This document shows, piece after piece, positions 33,000 through 46,131 of a DNA stretch of 64,000 nucleotides. Origin of the DNA: Rosa chinensis (lineage: Eukaryota > Streptophyta > Magnoliopsida > Rosales > Rosaceae); the NCBI RefSeq assembly GCF_002994745.2, contig NC_037088.1:55774397-55838396 (forward strand), given 5' to 3'. Every line of letters begins with the position of its first letter. Within the stretch, counting starts at the first letter, position 1. Position numbers and translations under genes: made by a program. The notes below the pieces were generated by a model that was not told the DNA's origin, did not search any database, and was given only the letters and a program-made list of their open reading frames with translations.

Positions 33000-33450
33000 G
33001 ATGTTTTTGCTGTTCTTCCCCTTCCACAGGTAAGAGAAGGCCCTTTCTGCAGTTGATTGTTTTCTCCGATCTCTCTATTTGTCAACATGTAATGCAATAG
33101 GATTTAAATTCCTGCTGACGATAGGAGTTTTACTATAACATTAAGAGATTTCTATCCATATGTAATTATGTAGTGACAGCAAATTATCACTAGGTTGTCT
33201 AAAGAAGTAAAAAGAAATGTGATATAATAATATAATATTCTAATTTGGACGGGTTAATTCTTAACTAATTTCTTAGATGATATGTAATTAGCCTTATAAT
33301 CACTGTTGCTATAAACACTGTAAAATGTATGCAGGTAGTAATTCTCATCTTCTTTTCAAAAATGAGGGGCGTGAGATCTTTGAATACAAGGAAGCTTCTG
33401 AGCTTTCTTGTTCTTGTGCAATATGTTCCATGGGTCCTTCGCATCTACCT

Positions 33451-34219
33451 TGTGGAAGTAAAGCCACTTGTGCATCTTACTTCATGCTTAAGTTCTTGAT
33501 AAGCATAATCTTCTTGATTAGTCAAAAATGGAGGCTTGCTTCATGCTTAAGTTCTTGATAAGCTTGGTATTTTTGATAAGCCAAAGATTGTGACTTACTT
33601 CATGCTTAAGTTCTTGATAAGCATAATCTTCTTGATTAGTCAAAAATGGAGGCTTGCTTCATGCTTAAGTTCTTGATAAGCATGGTATTTTTGATAAGTC
33701 AAAGATTGTGACTTACTTCATGCTTAAGTTGTTGATAGGTCAAAGATTGTGACTTACTTCATACTTAAGTTGTTGATAGGTAAAAAATTGTGGCTTACTT
33801 TCCAACATATGATAGTTGTAAAGATTGCATTTACAACTCATCTATAGCTAAGTTTCTTAAGCTTTAAGAAGCTAGTTGTAACCTCCTCTATCTAGTATAA
33901 ATAGAGGTCTTGAGTTATAGAGTTGTAATCCCATGTTGTGGTGAGTGAAAACAAAGAGAGAGGGGGAGTGGAGTTTAGAGAGAAAATGGAGATTTCTCCT
34001 AAAACTCAAGTGTCTTTCTTTTGTTAGTGTGTATTTTCTCCTGTTATAAGAGAGAGGGTATTGTCAACTGTTGCTCTCCTTATTGCAGAAAAGAAATTGT
34101 TGTATCCATTTGCTATAGTGAAATCCTTCTACAAGTTGCCTATGATCTTCTGCTTCACTCATTTTCATAGTTTCTACTTCAGTTGTAATTGGGTGCCCCG
34201 TTTCACAACGTTCCTAACA
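33451..34219 (+). repeat. copia 5' LTR
   Basis: 769 bp beginning TGTGGAAGTA and ending CCTAACA. It contains tandem repeats built on TTCATGCTTAAGTTCTTGAT. The 5' LTR has one more long unit than the 3' LTR, which explains the 116-bp difference in length. Confidence 0.95.
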
Positions 34220-34299
34220 GTGGTATCATAGCTCCGGGTTTATAGCCGGTTTTCGTGCTAAAGTGAGATCCAGTTAGTGGAAATGAGGCATTTTCAACA

Positions 34300-37200
34300 A
34301 TGGCGACGAAGTACGAAATAGAGAAGTTCAATGGGAACAATTTCTCATTGTGGAAAATGAGGATAAAAGCAGTCTTGAGAAAAGATAACTGCTTGGCGGC
34401 AATTAGAGATAGGCCTGAGGAGATCACTGATGATGGCAAGTGGAACGAGATGGATGGCAATGCGATTGCTAATCTGCATCTAACACTAGCCGATGAAGTA
34501 TTGTCAAGTGTGGCGGAGAAGAAGACGGCAAAAGAGATATGGGATACACTCACAAAATTGTACGAGGCCAAATCACTACACAACAAAATCTTCTTGAAGA
34601 GAAAGCTTTACACCTTTCGGATGATGGAGTCGACGACAATGACCGACCACATCAACACACTCAACACCTTGTTCTCACAGCTCACAGCAATGGGGCATAA
34701 CATAGAGACAGGTGAACGTGCTGAAATTCTACTTCAAAGTCTATCTGATTCGTATGATCAACTCATCATCAACTTAACCAACAATCTAGAAATACTAGTC
34801 TTCGATGATATTGCAGCTGTGGTTCTTGAAGAAGAAAGTCGGCGCAAGAGCAAAGAAGATAGATTGGGTGGCTCACAGCAGGGCGAAGCTTTGATGATAA
34901 CGAGAGGGAGATCAACGAAACGTGGCCCCAGTGGGAGTCAAAGTCAGAGTAGATCAAAATCCAGAATTAAGAAGAATGTCAAGTGTCATCACTGTGGCAA
35001 GAAAGGGCACTACAAAAGGGAGTGTTGGCATCTCAAGAAGAATGAAGAAACCAAAGGAAAAGGTCCTGAGTCATCAAGAGCACAGGGTTGTGTAGTAAGT
35101 ACCTCAGATGATGGTGAAGTCTTATACAGCCAGGCAACAACAGTTACTGAAGGGAGGAGAAAGTTTGTTGATATCTGGCTTATAGACATAGGAGCAACAT
35201 GGCATATGACTCCCCGGAGAGAATGGTTCCACCAATATGAACCTATCTCAAGAGGAACTGTGTTCGTGAGAGATGATTATCCCTATGAGATCGCTGGTAT
35301 TGGTACCATCAAAGTGAAGATGTATGATGGTACAGTTCGCACCATTCAGGAGGTACGACACGTGAAAGGCCTGAAGAAAAATCTATTGTCTTGGGGACAA
35401 TTAGATAGTAGCGGATACCAAATCCATGGTCAACATGGGATCATGAAAATAGTTAAAGGCGCGCTTGTGGTGATGAAAGCGGAAAAGATAGCTGCAAATT
35501 TGTACATGCTTAAAGGAGAAATACAACAAGAAGGAGAAGCATCTATAGCATCAGTAAGATCTTTTGAAAAATCAACAATGATGTGGCACCGTAAGCTTGG
35601 CCACATGTCGGAACGAGGTTTAAAGATTCTTGCTGAACAAAAGCTTCTTCTAGGGCTCAAAAAGGTTTCATTACCCTTTTGTGAGCATTGTGTCACTAGT
35701 AAGCAGCACAGATTAAAGTTCAGCCGTTCTAATGCTAGAAGCAAAGCTATCTTAGAACTGATCCATTCCAATGTTTGGCAAGCACCAGTTCTATCCCTAG
35801 GAGGTGCAAGATACTTTGTGTCTTTTATTGATGATTACACTAGGAGATGTTAGGTGTATCCAATCAAAGTGAAGGCGGAGGTGTTTCCAGTTTTCAAAGT
35901 ATTCAAAGCGCGTGTGAAGCTTGAATCTGAAAAGAAGATCAAGTGTTTGAGGAAGGACAATGGAGGAGAATATACCAGTAATGAATTTGATAACTTCTGT
36001 AAACAAGAAGGTATCAACAGGCAGTTCACAGTGGCATAGACTCCACAACAAAATGGAGTAGCAGAGCGGATGAACAGAACCTTGTTAGAACGGACAAGAG
36101 GGATGTTGAGGACTGCGGAGATGGCCAAGTCATTTTGGGCAGAAGCAGTGAAGACCGCCTGTTATGTGATCAATCGGTCACCATCAACTGCAATTGATCT
36201 GAAGACGCCAATGGAGATGTGGATTGGTAAGCCAGTTGATTATTCTCGCTTACATACATTTGGAAGTCCTGTGTATGTTATGTACAACGCCCAAGAAACA
36301 TCAAAACTGGATCCAAAATCCAGAAAATGCATTTTCTTAGGGTATGCTGGAGTTAAGGGCTACCGCCTATGGGATCCCACTGCCCACAAGGTGATAATCA
36401 GCAGAGATGTAATATTTATAGAAGACAAGGTACAAGGTACAAGGAAAAGAAAATGATATCACTTCAAAAGAGAAACCAGAGACTATTACACTTCAAGTTG
36501 AAGATAAATGAGAACAAGAAGTTCCAGATTCTTCTGAAGCGACACTAGAGCACGAAGAACAAGAACAAGTTGAGTTTACAACTCCACGAGTTCGACGGTC
36601 AACTCGGGAAAGAAGATAACCAGCTTGGCACTCAGAATACATTATGGAAAGGAATGTTGCATACTGTCTACTAACAGATGATGGAGAGCCATCAACTTTC
36701 CATGAGGCTACAAAAGGTCAAGAAGCTTCTTTGTGGATGACATCAATTCAAGAAGAGATTGAAGCCCTCCATAAAAATAAGACATGGGATCTTGTCCCGC
36801 TACCACAAGGAAGGAAGGCCATTGGCAACAAATGGGTCTACAAGATCAAACGAGATGGCAATGACCAAGTGGAGCGGTATCGTGCCAGATTGGTGGTGAA
36901 AGGGTTCGCTTAGAAAGAAGGTATTGACTTCAACGAAATATTCTCTCCTGTTGTTCGACTCACAACAGTTCGAGTAGTCCTGGCGATGTGTGCTACATTT
37001 GACTTGTGCTTAGAGCAGTTAGATGTGAACACTGCGTTTCTTCATGGAGAACTAGAAGAAGAGATTTACATGCTCCAACCAGATGGATTTGAGGAAAAAG
37101 AAAAAGAGAACTTGGTTTGCAGGTTGAACAAATCTCTACACGGTCTCAAACAAGCGCCGAGATGTTGGTATAAGAGATTTGATTCCTTCATCATGAGCCT

Positions 37201-38244
37201 TGGATACAACAGACTCAGTCCAGATCCTTGTGCTTACTACAAGAGATTTGGAGATGGTGATTTCATTATTCTGCTGTTGTATGTTGACGACATGTTGGTA
37301 GCGGGCCCCAACAAAGATCGTATTAAAGAATTGAAGGCACAGTTGGCTAGGGAGTTTGAAATGAAGGACTTGGGACTAGCAAACAAGATTCTAGGGATGC
37401 AAATTTACCGAGACAGAAATAGTAGGAAGATTTGGCTTTCTCAGAAAAACTACTTAAAGAAAATCTTGAGTCGCTTCAACATGCAAGATTGTGAGTCAAT
37501 CTCTACCCCTCTTCCTATTAGTTTCAAGTTATCCTTAAGTATGATCCCTAGCAACGAAGCAGAGAGGATGGAAATGTCTAGAGTACCGTATGCATCAGCA
37601 GTGGGTAGCTTAATGTTCGCTATGGTATGCACAAGACCAGACATTGCACAAGCAGTAGGAGCGGTTAGTCGATACATGGCGAATCCTGGTAGAGAGCATT
37701 GGAATGCTGTGAAGAAGATCCTGAGATATGTCAAGGGTACCTCAAATGCTGCATTATGTTATGGAGGATCAGATTTTATTGTTAGAGGCTATGTTGATTC
37801 AGATTTTGCAGGTGATCTTGATAAGAGTAAGTCCACCACAGGTTATGTGTTTACTCTTGCTGGAGGAGCTGTAAGCTGGGTTTCGAAACTGCAGTCTATT
37901 GTGACTACATCTACGACAGAGGCAGAATACGTCGTAGCTACATAAGCTAGCAAAGAGGCAATATGGTTGCAAATGCTATTGGAGGAGCTCGGACACAAAC
38001 AAGAGAAGATTACTCTATTTTGTGATAGTCAGAGCGCTTTGCACTTGACAAAGAATCCAACATTTCACTCAAGGACAAAGCACATAAGAGTTTAATATCA
38101 CTTCGTTCGTGAGAAGGTGGAAGAAGGAAGTGTGGATATACAGAAAATCCATACAAATGACAACCTAGCAGATGTTCTAACAAAGCTGATCAACAATGAC
38201 AAGTTTATTTGGTGTCGATCCTCCATTGGCCTAGTAGAAACATA
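34300..38244 (+). pseudogene. copia gag-pol polyprotein (broken)
   Basis: Order as in copia: gag (YEIEKFNGNNFSLWKMRI), zinc knuckle C229-C232-H237-C242, protease where the active site reads DIGA instead of the usual DSGA, a pre-integrase block (MMWHRKLGHMS), integrase, RT (LDVNTAFLHGELEEEIYM, YVDDMLVAG) and RNase H (DSDFAGDLDKSKSTTGY, TEAEYV). The first integrase Asp reads Asn (IHSNVW); the second (KDNGGEY) and the Glu (GVAERMNR) are present. In-frame stops lie at 35851-35853, 36037-36039, 36911-36913 and 37943-37945, and a frameshift follows 36456. The protein is dead in both catalysis and frame. Confidence 0.96.
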
Positions 38245-38310
38245 AGCAGTGTGGACATGGTAAAGTAGAAAGGATAGAAGAATTGCAAAAGTGACTTTAA
38301 GTGGGAGATA

Positions 38311-38963
38311 TGTGGAAGTAAAGCCACTTGTGCATCTTACTTCATGCTTAAGTTCTTGATAAGCATAATCTTCTTGATTAGTCAAAAATGGAGGCTTGCT
38401 TCATGCTTAAGTTCTTGATAAGCATGGTATTTTTGATAAGTCAAAGATTGTGACTTACTTCATGCTTAAGTTGTTGATAGGTCAAAGATTGTGACTTACT
38501 TCATGCTAAAGTTGTTGATAGGTCAAAGATTGCGGCTTACTTTCCAACATATGATAGTTGTAAAGATTGCATTTACAACTCATCTATAGCTAAGTTTCTT
38601 AAGCTTTAAGAAGATAGTTGTAACCTCCTCTATCTAGTATAAATAGAGGTCTTGAGTTATAGAGTTGTAATCCCATGTTGTGGTGAGTGAAAACAAAGAG
38701 AGAGAGAGGGAGTGGAGTTTAGAGAGAAAATGGAGATTTCTCCTAAAACTCAAGTGTCTTTCCTTTGTTAGTGTGTATTTCCTCCTGTTATAAGAGAGAG
38801 GGTATTGTCAATTGTTGCTCTCCTTATTGCAGAAGAGAAATTGTTGTATCTTTTTGCTATAGTGAAATCCTTCTACAAGTTGCCTATCATCTTGTGCTTC
38901 ACTCATTTTCATAGTTTCTACTTCAGTTGTAATTGGGTGCCCTGTTTCACAACATTCCTAACA
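38311..38963 (+). repeat. copia 3' LTR
   Basis: 653 bp, same termini as the 5' LTR. It is followed by TACCTAT and then a second, unrelated LTR insertion. Confidence 0.95.
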
Positions 38964-38970
38964 TACCTAT

Positions 38971-41084
38971 TGATAGGAGCATTTTAATGCGACGTTTTAC
39001 TTGCTTTTCCCTACATTTCTTGCGTTATTTCCTTATTAAAACCCTGTTTAGGAAAGTTTTCATTCTTTGATTGGGAAAGTTCCTATTTGTAAAAAGTTTC
39101 TATTTTTATAGTTTCTATTTATCATTTTTAGTAAGTTTCCATTTTCAGTTTAGGAAAGTTTCTATTTTTCTTATTAGTTTCTATTTTCAGGACCTCCGAG
39201 CTAAAAAGTGGAAATGAACTCATAAATGGAAAGAGGAGCTTGCGAACACCAAGGGGAGCAAAGATGAAGGTACATTGGAGTAGATGAAGGTGAAATGTAC
39301 TAAAAGATCAATTTTACACATATTCCTACTCCGAGGAGAAACCAAGCCAAGCAAAGAAGAAGGAGCGGCTGCCTGATCAAATGAACTTCAAATGAGCTGA
39401 AACATTCCAGATCCATTCTAGACACCCAAAGGATCATTTCTTATGAAGAGTGCCAGAGTAAAATATGAGTGGAAGGCCTTCAAACAATCATCCCAATTTT
39501 CTACAGAAGCAAAACCGGAAAACTGGACCTGTAAGAGGTCCAGCAGCATTTTCGGCCCAACCACATGGAATAAAGCTCTGAAAATTTGTCAGGATGATCT
39601 GCACTCATAGTGGAACATTTTTTATGAAGAAGTCCAAGGCTCATTCTGAAGTCTTGTTGGAGAAATAATTGAAGGAATAAAGGGCCAAAAACTGACCTAA
39701 AAACAGCTCAATATCCACATGTTCATGTTTCCTACCCACATGAAGAAAGCTAGATGCTTTTCTCTTTTTCCTTGGATATATTTTTCTTCTACAATCTCTT
39801 TAATAGATCATCATCACTTCCATGTTGCTGCACCTTCATGCTTTGCTTCCATTTCATCATTTCTCTTTCTTTTCCATATTCTACAAATCACTTTCATACT
39901 CCACTTTCATTATTTTTCTTCCACTCATCATTTCACTCTTCTTTTTCTTCCCTATATAAACACCTTCTCCTCTCATTCTAAAATATCTTCCTTCATCCAT
40001 CTCATCTTCTTTGTCTCTCCATTTCCTTTCCATTTTTCTTTTCCATTCTCTAGTTCTTAGTTTTGCATTTTCAAGTAAAGAGAAGAAGAAGAAGCCGTGA
40101 GGACATAGCCTCCATCGTCCACCTTGAAGACTTGCTTCCAAGATTCAAGATTCCAACGTTCAAGCTCTCCATCTCCATCTCCCCTCACGGTGTAATTCAT
40201 TCTTTTTCCTTGTAATGATCTTTTGTTTTCCTTGTTTGAATTCATATGAACTTGTTTCTAGTTAACAATAATGTTTAGGGTAAAGTTTAAACCCAACTTC
40301 TATGTTTAAATAAAGAATTTCGATTCTTATGTTGTGATTCCAAAGTTGCTTATGTGTGATTGTTCGATTGAATTTGCTTTATAGATATCTTTTGTATTTT
40401 ACTCTTATGTGGTTCGAAACACTTAGGGTTTTGATATGAATGGTGCTAGATTTAAGAACATGATTCAACTTTTTGTGTTATGAACTTAAATCAAAAGTAG
40501 TAAAGGTTTTGGACAAAAATCGAATTCAATTGAAGAGGATTGCAATTAGGTGAACTTATTCATACTAAGTTGTACACTTGAGTTGATAGCCTTTCTATGT
40601 GTTTCATGCGTTGAACATGTCATGATTGACTAGCTTTCTAGGGCTTGATTACATGTTTGATAGGATTAGTCTATGTGCTTTCACTTAGATTAATTAGCAT
40701 TGAAAAGTAAAATATGGGAAATCGTTTGCTTTCGAATGTTTCACATGATCAACTCCTTTCACATGACTTGGAAGAACAATGTAGGGTTAATTAGAATTCA
40801 ATGATAAACTAGGATTTAATCTTTGTTTCTTATGTTTCATTCTTGTACATGTGTTTTTATATTTTCTTTATTTTAATTTTCAATTCTATAATTCTTAAAC
40901 CCCCCCCTTATTTTTGTTCACTTGTATATATTTATTCTTTATTTTATTTCTATAAATAATACTTTTCTTTATTTGTTACACAATTACAGGTGTACCCTCA
41001 ATCCCCGGATAGAACGATCCCTACTTACTTATACTACTAACGATATTTTCAGGGTTAAATTATGCGCTTGCTTTGAGCGCATCA
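38971..41084 (+). mobile_element. Solo LTR of the WUS-element family
   Basis: 2114 bp, TGATAGGAGC to GAGCGCATCA, TSD CCTAT (38966-38970 and 41085-41089). It is clearly related to the LTRs at 23045-25028 but more diverged. It has no PBS, internal region or second LTR, so it arose by LTR-LTR recombination. It sits two bases from the copia insertion. Confidence 0.94.
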
Positions 41085-41882
41085 CCTATCGTGCAAGGAA
41101 CCTAAAAAGTCTTCCAAAGAAGAGATTGCAACATGGGTCAAAGGTGTACTCAACTTCGTTATGTACATCCTTCCCAGTCATGTAAGTGTCAATCTCTCGT
41201 GCTTTATTTGAACTTCGTTTGCCGTTATTATATGTTGATGAACCACTGACTTGGTTGGATTTCTTGGTAAAGGTTTGGGGTCTTAAATAACCGAATCTCT
41301 TAATGAATGGAAAATAGAGACATGTTGCAAAATGATCATCATGACAACAATGAAAATAGTAGTATAACTCATCCCAGACCTGCCAAAATTTAACGCCAGT
41401 CAATTAGTAGTACATGTTGAAGCTTTGATTGCATGAGAATCTATTGACATTATTTGATTTCCAGGACCCTTAAGTGAAGTTACATTTTTTCTGTATTGTT
41501 CAGAAGTCTGATCCAACCAACTTGTTGGTCTTTTAGGTACTTGGAGCCTGTTGGTACTTTTTTGCTGTTGAAAGACTCACAAATTGTTGGCAACATGCCT
41601 GTCAAAATGAAAATGGATGTGTTCCTAGTACTTTTGACTGTCACGATCACAATTCATTGAGAAATACAACATTACTGAATGACTTATGCCCAGTAGATCC
41701 ACCAAATGCAAAGCTGTTTGATTTTGGTATCTTTCTTGATGTCCTTCAGTCTGGTATACTGGGTTCAACAGATTATCCAAAAACGTTTACGAACTGTTTC
41801 TGGTGGGGCATGCGAAATCTTAGGTCTGTTCTAATGATCAAATTCGTTCTTATTAAATTTAGTTTACTCTAAATTTGTATCT

Positions 41883-42356
41883 TGTTAACGTGAGGGTCCG
41901 CGGGGGTCTCTAGTTAGCTTTAGAGAGAGAGAGAGAGAGAGAGTGTGACACGAGATGTATAGTGGTTTGTCTCCCGCCTTAGCGGGAAACTACATCCACT
42001 TGAATGTTACACTAGTGTGTTGAGCCTTGCGGCCCAAGGGGATTACAAAAAATGTAATGGGATGTGTTGAGTTGTGGGAGGAGGCATTCATTTTATAAGT
42101 GAAGGAAGCCATCTCCTTTACATGGTTTTCGATGTGGGACAAGCAAAGATAACTATTCTAGTGTAGAAAGCCTAGTTGTGAGGGCATGTTGTTAAGGCCG
42201 GGAAGGTGGCTTCCCAGCGACGGATTTGCCACTTCCGGATACCGTGGCGTAGCTTGCACATAGGGCTACAAGATGCATGTAGCGGTTGGATCCCATAAGG
42301 GTGTTGTTTATGCTTGGTGAGGTAGCAAACTAGCCTTGCTAGTAGAGGTACCTACA
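41883..42356. mobile_element. 474-bp solo LTR in a CNGC intron
   Basis: TGTTAACG to GGTACCTACA with TSD TATCT (41878-41882 and 42357-42361). Copy B has the empty site at about 62740. A (GA)n run lies near 41924-41943. The ACCTACA end and the TCGATGTGGGA motif resemble the Tat LTRs of this window, so a Tat relative is likely, probably in minus orientation. Confidence 0.88.
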
Positions 42357-42424
42357 TATCTGAAATAAAATATTTATCCATTTCATTTTGCAGTTCTCTT
42401 GGTTCAAATCTCCAGACCAGTACC

Positions 42425-42794
42425 TATATATATATAGCCGATCACAGGCTGACGTCCGCACCATCGCAAAAGTGCGGACGTTGACACTGCAATAGCTTTC
42501 AAGCGGCAATGGTGGCGCAGGGCTTGCTGGACAGAGGAGATTGAGGTTGAAGGTTTCTGGGCAGCGACCTCACCTGCAACTGCATGTTCTGGGTAGCACT
42601 GCAACCTCGTCGCCAGCAACTCCACCCAACTGCAGACTGGCTTCTCAGACCCCTAGGCTCCTTCCAACAAGCGGCGCAGCACCGTTGATTCTTGATCGAG
42701 GCAGAGGAGCGACGTCCGTTCTTTTTCTGGGTTACGGAAGTCCGCTCTCGAATGACTTTATATATATATATATATATTTATATATTTATATATA
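42425..42794. other. GC-rich block bounded by (TA)n, at the duplication breakpoint
   Basis: Copy A breaks off here. The block begins and ends in TA runs (about 42424-42435 and 42759-42794). It contains an inverted repeat ACGTCCGCAC (42452-42461) with GTGCGGACGT (42472-42481). An 84-codon frame on the plus strand has no family character. Origin unknown. Confidence 0.6.
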
Positions 42795-43206
42795 AGCCTT
42801 TTCTGCTAAGGATATCCTTACCTTAGCTTATGGAATGGATTTCCATATTTTGATCACTTTTTTATCACATATTCACATCTTAACCGTTCAGTTTTTAGGT
42901 CCTAATGTACAGATCACTTATGCAAATTTTCAGCAAAATTAATTATCGTTATGGCATTCAAAACTGTAATTTACAATTATGAACACAAATGGTTCCGGTT
43001 GGACAGATTCGGTTCGTTCATTGATTTAATCAAGTTCGATACCTTAACGATCATCAATTTAGCTGAAAATTTGCAGAAGTGATCTATACATTAGGATCTA
43101 AAGACTAAACAGTTAAGATGTGAATATGTGATAAAAAAAATTGGCCAAAATATGAAAATCTGTTCCTTAGCTAAGGTAAGGATATTCTTACCTGAGAAGG
43201 ACTGTG
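42795..43206. mobile_element. Foldback MITE with terminal repeats of about 150-200 bp
   Basis: The left arm (AAGGATATCCTTACCTTAGC.. AAATTTTCAGC) is mirrored by the right arm (GCTGAAAATTTGCAG.. GCTAAGGTAAGGATATTCTT) with scattered mismatches, leaving a short unique centre. It is inserted in TA-rich DNA, so the TSD is ambiguous. No coding capacity. Confidence 0.85.
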
Positions 43207-43282
43207 TATGTATATATATCTACAATTCAATTATTCCTAGCTGCCCTACGAAGAAAATGAAATCACCACCTTCATTATCAAG

Positions 43283-45561
43283 TGTCACACCCCAAATCCG
43301 AGACCAATATTATATTGAAATATGGTACCCGAATTCGTGATGTGGGTTGTTTCAAATAAAACTTCCTCAAAGAATTAAAGTAAGAGAATTTGTAAATAAG
43401 TCTGAATAGTACTTTTATTAGGAATTGAAATTATTATTTTTACAATACTGAAGTTGAACAAAAATATATTACATTATTTTTCTTGAAATAGTAGTAGAAA
43501 ACAAAACATTCATTTATTTAGAGAATCACCCCACTTTCCCCAAGCGTCTACTCGTTACCTGAAAACAAGAAGGTGTAGCATCATGAGCAACACAAGCCCA
43601 GTAAGTACACAACTTACATTCTTATATTAATGTGTCTTATAAGAAATCAAAACTAAACAACCAAGTAAAATGTACCAAGAACCATTTATATGTTCATACA
43701 AATTCTTAGATATGTATATATATACACACAATACATACACACACATATAGACAAATATATTCATTCGTGTGAATGGTTTGGTAATAAATCACATAGTCAC
43801 ATCTTCTTATCAAACCAACAAATATTGTAGTATTAATATGTGAAATAACATTAAAGCAACATATGCTTGATTTTCTTTTCACCAACACCTTCACATATTC
43901 AAAATATATCATAGATAGATATTTGATCAATATAACATAAGTCTTTTTAGTGAATTTTCAGATTAACTGGTAACATATCACAAATCCACGTGTTAGGGAC
44001 CGACGTACTATTCCCAAAACACGGGAAACCAGGTTGACTGGTATCAAATCACAAATCCACGTACTAGGGACCGACGTACTATTCCCAAAGTACGGGTAAG
44101 CCGCAGCATACCAAGGACACCCTCCAAAGTATGTATACTCAAAGTACCACCCTTCCTAAGAGTATAATAGTGCACTATCTGAAGGGACTAGAGCCCACAG
44201 CTTAACTTCCACATAACACCAAAACACATTTACCAGTAATTCACTTAAGCACGGGGTAGTAGATAACACTCGGCTTCACAATTGTACTTCTCAGACATAA
44301 TCAAATTCACAACATACAATCTTTATGAATTATAGATCGTAATATATGTATATGTACACACACATATAGATACATATACTTAGGAATAATCTCATATGAA
44401 AACATGTGTAACATAATTGTATAACACAAATAAGTAAATTCATTAGCAAACAACATAATTAAAAAGAAGCTTATACATAATTGAAATCAAGTAAAATAGG
44501 TAATAATAAAGCACAAGCATTAAATAAGTAACTATAAACAATTTAACAAAATTAAATTATAGTTAGTATTTCAGTCCTTATGTCCAAATCCATTGAAGTT
44601 CATCAACCATGTTCATGGTTCTCCGATTAGAGTCACCAAACTTCAAAATGTGTTATGTTGTCCATCACAAGTCCGAATTAGTCAAATGAGTACACCGTTT
44701 CAAAGGGTTTTTCACAAGGAATGCAATGGAATAAGTCATGTAATCCAGTTCGAAGTTACATAATCCAGAATTGGTGAAGAACCATAACAGTGCAGAAACC
44801 GATATTTTTGATACTGTCCTTTGATGTCTAAGTAATTACGTACTGTGTATTTTACAATTACTTCTCAAACTCTCCAGATCAGAAGTAGAGGTCCTAAGCT
44901 TCAAATTGATATAAAGTTTGTAGAAAATGGATAAGAAATGAGGGAGATATGAATTTTTGAAGTTGTGATGGCTGTATGAGATTTCCAGCGAGTTTAAAAG
45001 TTGAAAACTTTGATTAGCCATAACTTCTTCATTTCTTAACCTTTTTTAGTGATTCAAAAGCCTAAATTGAAGAACTTTTGATGAGGAATTTAATACTGTA
45101 ATTAGTTTTGACAAAACATTTTTTTTTATATACGAAAATACTGGTTTGCAGAAAAGCAGATCCTTTTCCATCTTATCATTGATTATGTAGTTTGATAAAT
45201 CTTAAAGACAAAAGAACATAGGAATGTAATCATGTACTTACTTAAGGAACTCAGAAGATCTTGTGATCAAACTTTGGACTTCTTTCACAAAAGGGAACTT
45301 CTTAAGAGAGAAAGGGTGAAGGATTTGTGTGAGGAATTTCTAGTTGGGTTTTTCTTCAACTAAGGGAGTTTTGATCAATTTTGCATTTGATCTTCAAGCT
45401 TGTGGGAAGTATGATCAGATCATATGCTTAAATAGGCTAGAATTAAGCATAAAATAAGTAAGTGACAAATTATTATAAGGTGAGTGACAAATTACTATTT
45501 AGGTTAAATGATTAAAAGGATAAAATAAAAATAAAAAGAAAGAAAGCATAAATCCACTTGC

Positions 45562-45636
<75 letters not shown>

Positions 45637-45891
45637 GTACACATACACATCCATATGCACATTTACTCAAGTAATAAATAAAGAACTTTAGTGCTTTCTT
45701 AAGGTAAAAAAAAAATTACCTATATAACTTGTAAGTATAGCATGTGGTAACATCGGTTTCTAAACGGAAAAGAAGAAAAAACAATGCTTAGAAGATACTT
45801 GGATTATTTCTAAGTTTAAGGTATCTTAGAGTACTCATCGGGTTATTACATCGGGTTTAAGAACAGTGATACTAAGTTTCGGGTTATTACA
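43283..45891 (-). mobile_element. 2.6-kb solo LTR (Ty3/gypsy, Tekay-like ends)
   Basis: TSD TCAAG at 43278-43282 and 45892-45896. On the minus strand it begins TGTAATAACCCGAAAC and ends GGGGTGTGACA, end sequences I associate with Del/Tekay-type plant LTRs. There is no pol sequence inside. It contains a ~65-bp tandem duplication near 43975-44090 (CACAAATCCACGT, GGGACCGACGTACTATTCCC) and a long (TA)n tract. A 2.6-kb length suits a single LTR; a short non-coding element is the alternative. Confidence 0.8.
45560..45625. repeat. (TA)n microsatellite
   Basis: Two long TA runs split by GCA, inside the 2.6-kb LTR. Confidence 0.9.
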
Positions 45892-46131
45892 TCAAGTACG
45901 TCATCGGGTTCTTGACTTGATCATTGACTTTGTTAGCAAATGTGAAACACATGTTAGGACGGACCCATCGGTGGCCGGGGTAGATGTCCTTGCTTTGCAA
46001 CTGAGTCGAAATTAGACCACAGACCCAATAGCATGAAGGGAGAGTAAGGGAGAGTAATTACTCTTGTCTTCCTAGCTAGTTAGGTATATCGATCCTACTA
46101 GAAGATTATAATTGATTTGTCTATTTTGATT

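Larger units (their letters stand above)
33451..38963 (+). mobile_element. Ty1/copia LTR retrotransposon, complete but mutated
   Basis: LTRs 33451-34219 and 38311-38963, TSD TACCT (33446-33450 and 38964-38968), PBS TGGTATCATAGC at 34221-34232 (one base off the initiator-Met primer form), and PPT AAGTGGGAGATA at 38299-38310. It is inserted in the S4-S5 exon of the CNGC copy A. The uninterrupted target is seen in copy B at about 59250. The gag-pol is broken by stops. Lineage may be Tork-like, but I am not sure. Confidence 0.96.
5768..42424. repeat. Segmental duplication, copy A (with five primary insertions)
   Basis: Copy A pairs with 54667-62806 (copy B) in the same orientation. Removing the insertions (LINE, Tat, copia, two solo LTRs, each with one TSD) leaves 3386 bp; doing the same in copy B leaves 3387 bp. 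The shared unit runs from within MAEA intron 5 through the 3' exons and spacer into the pore exon of a CNGC gene. It ends at AGTACC (42419-42424 against 62801-62806). Small differences include a 23-bp tandem duplication near 6470-6500 present only here. Confidence 0.93.
11778..42424 (+). pseudogene. CNGC: CNGC-like channel pseudogene, copy A (split by four LTR-element insertions)
   Basis: This is a plant cyclic nucleotide-gated channel of the CNGC1-like type. Pieces: N-terminal/S1-S3 exon 11778-12431 continuing at 33005-33029 (PLFLYIP, IAKTMWKSYILIDVFAVLPLPQ); S4-S5 exon 33335-33450 continuing at 41090-41181 (VLVQYVPWVLRIYL); S5-P exon 41537-41823 (LGACWYFFAVERLTNCWQ, NCFWWGMRNL); pore/S6 exon from 42394, cut off at 42424. 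The first exon is split by the Tat element, the second by a copia element and a solo LTR; another solo LTR sits in an intron. There are also in-frame stops at 11892-11894 (shared with copy B) and 12057-12059 (TCG to TAG, only here). The C-linker and CNBD exons are missing after 42424. Confidence 0.9.
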
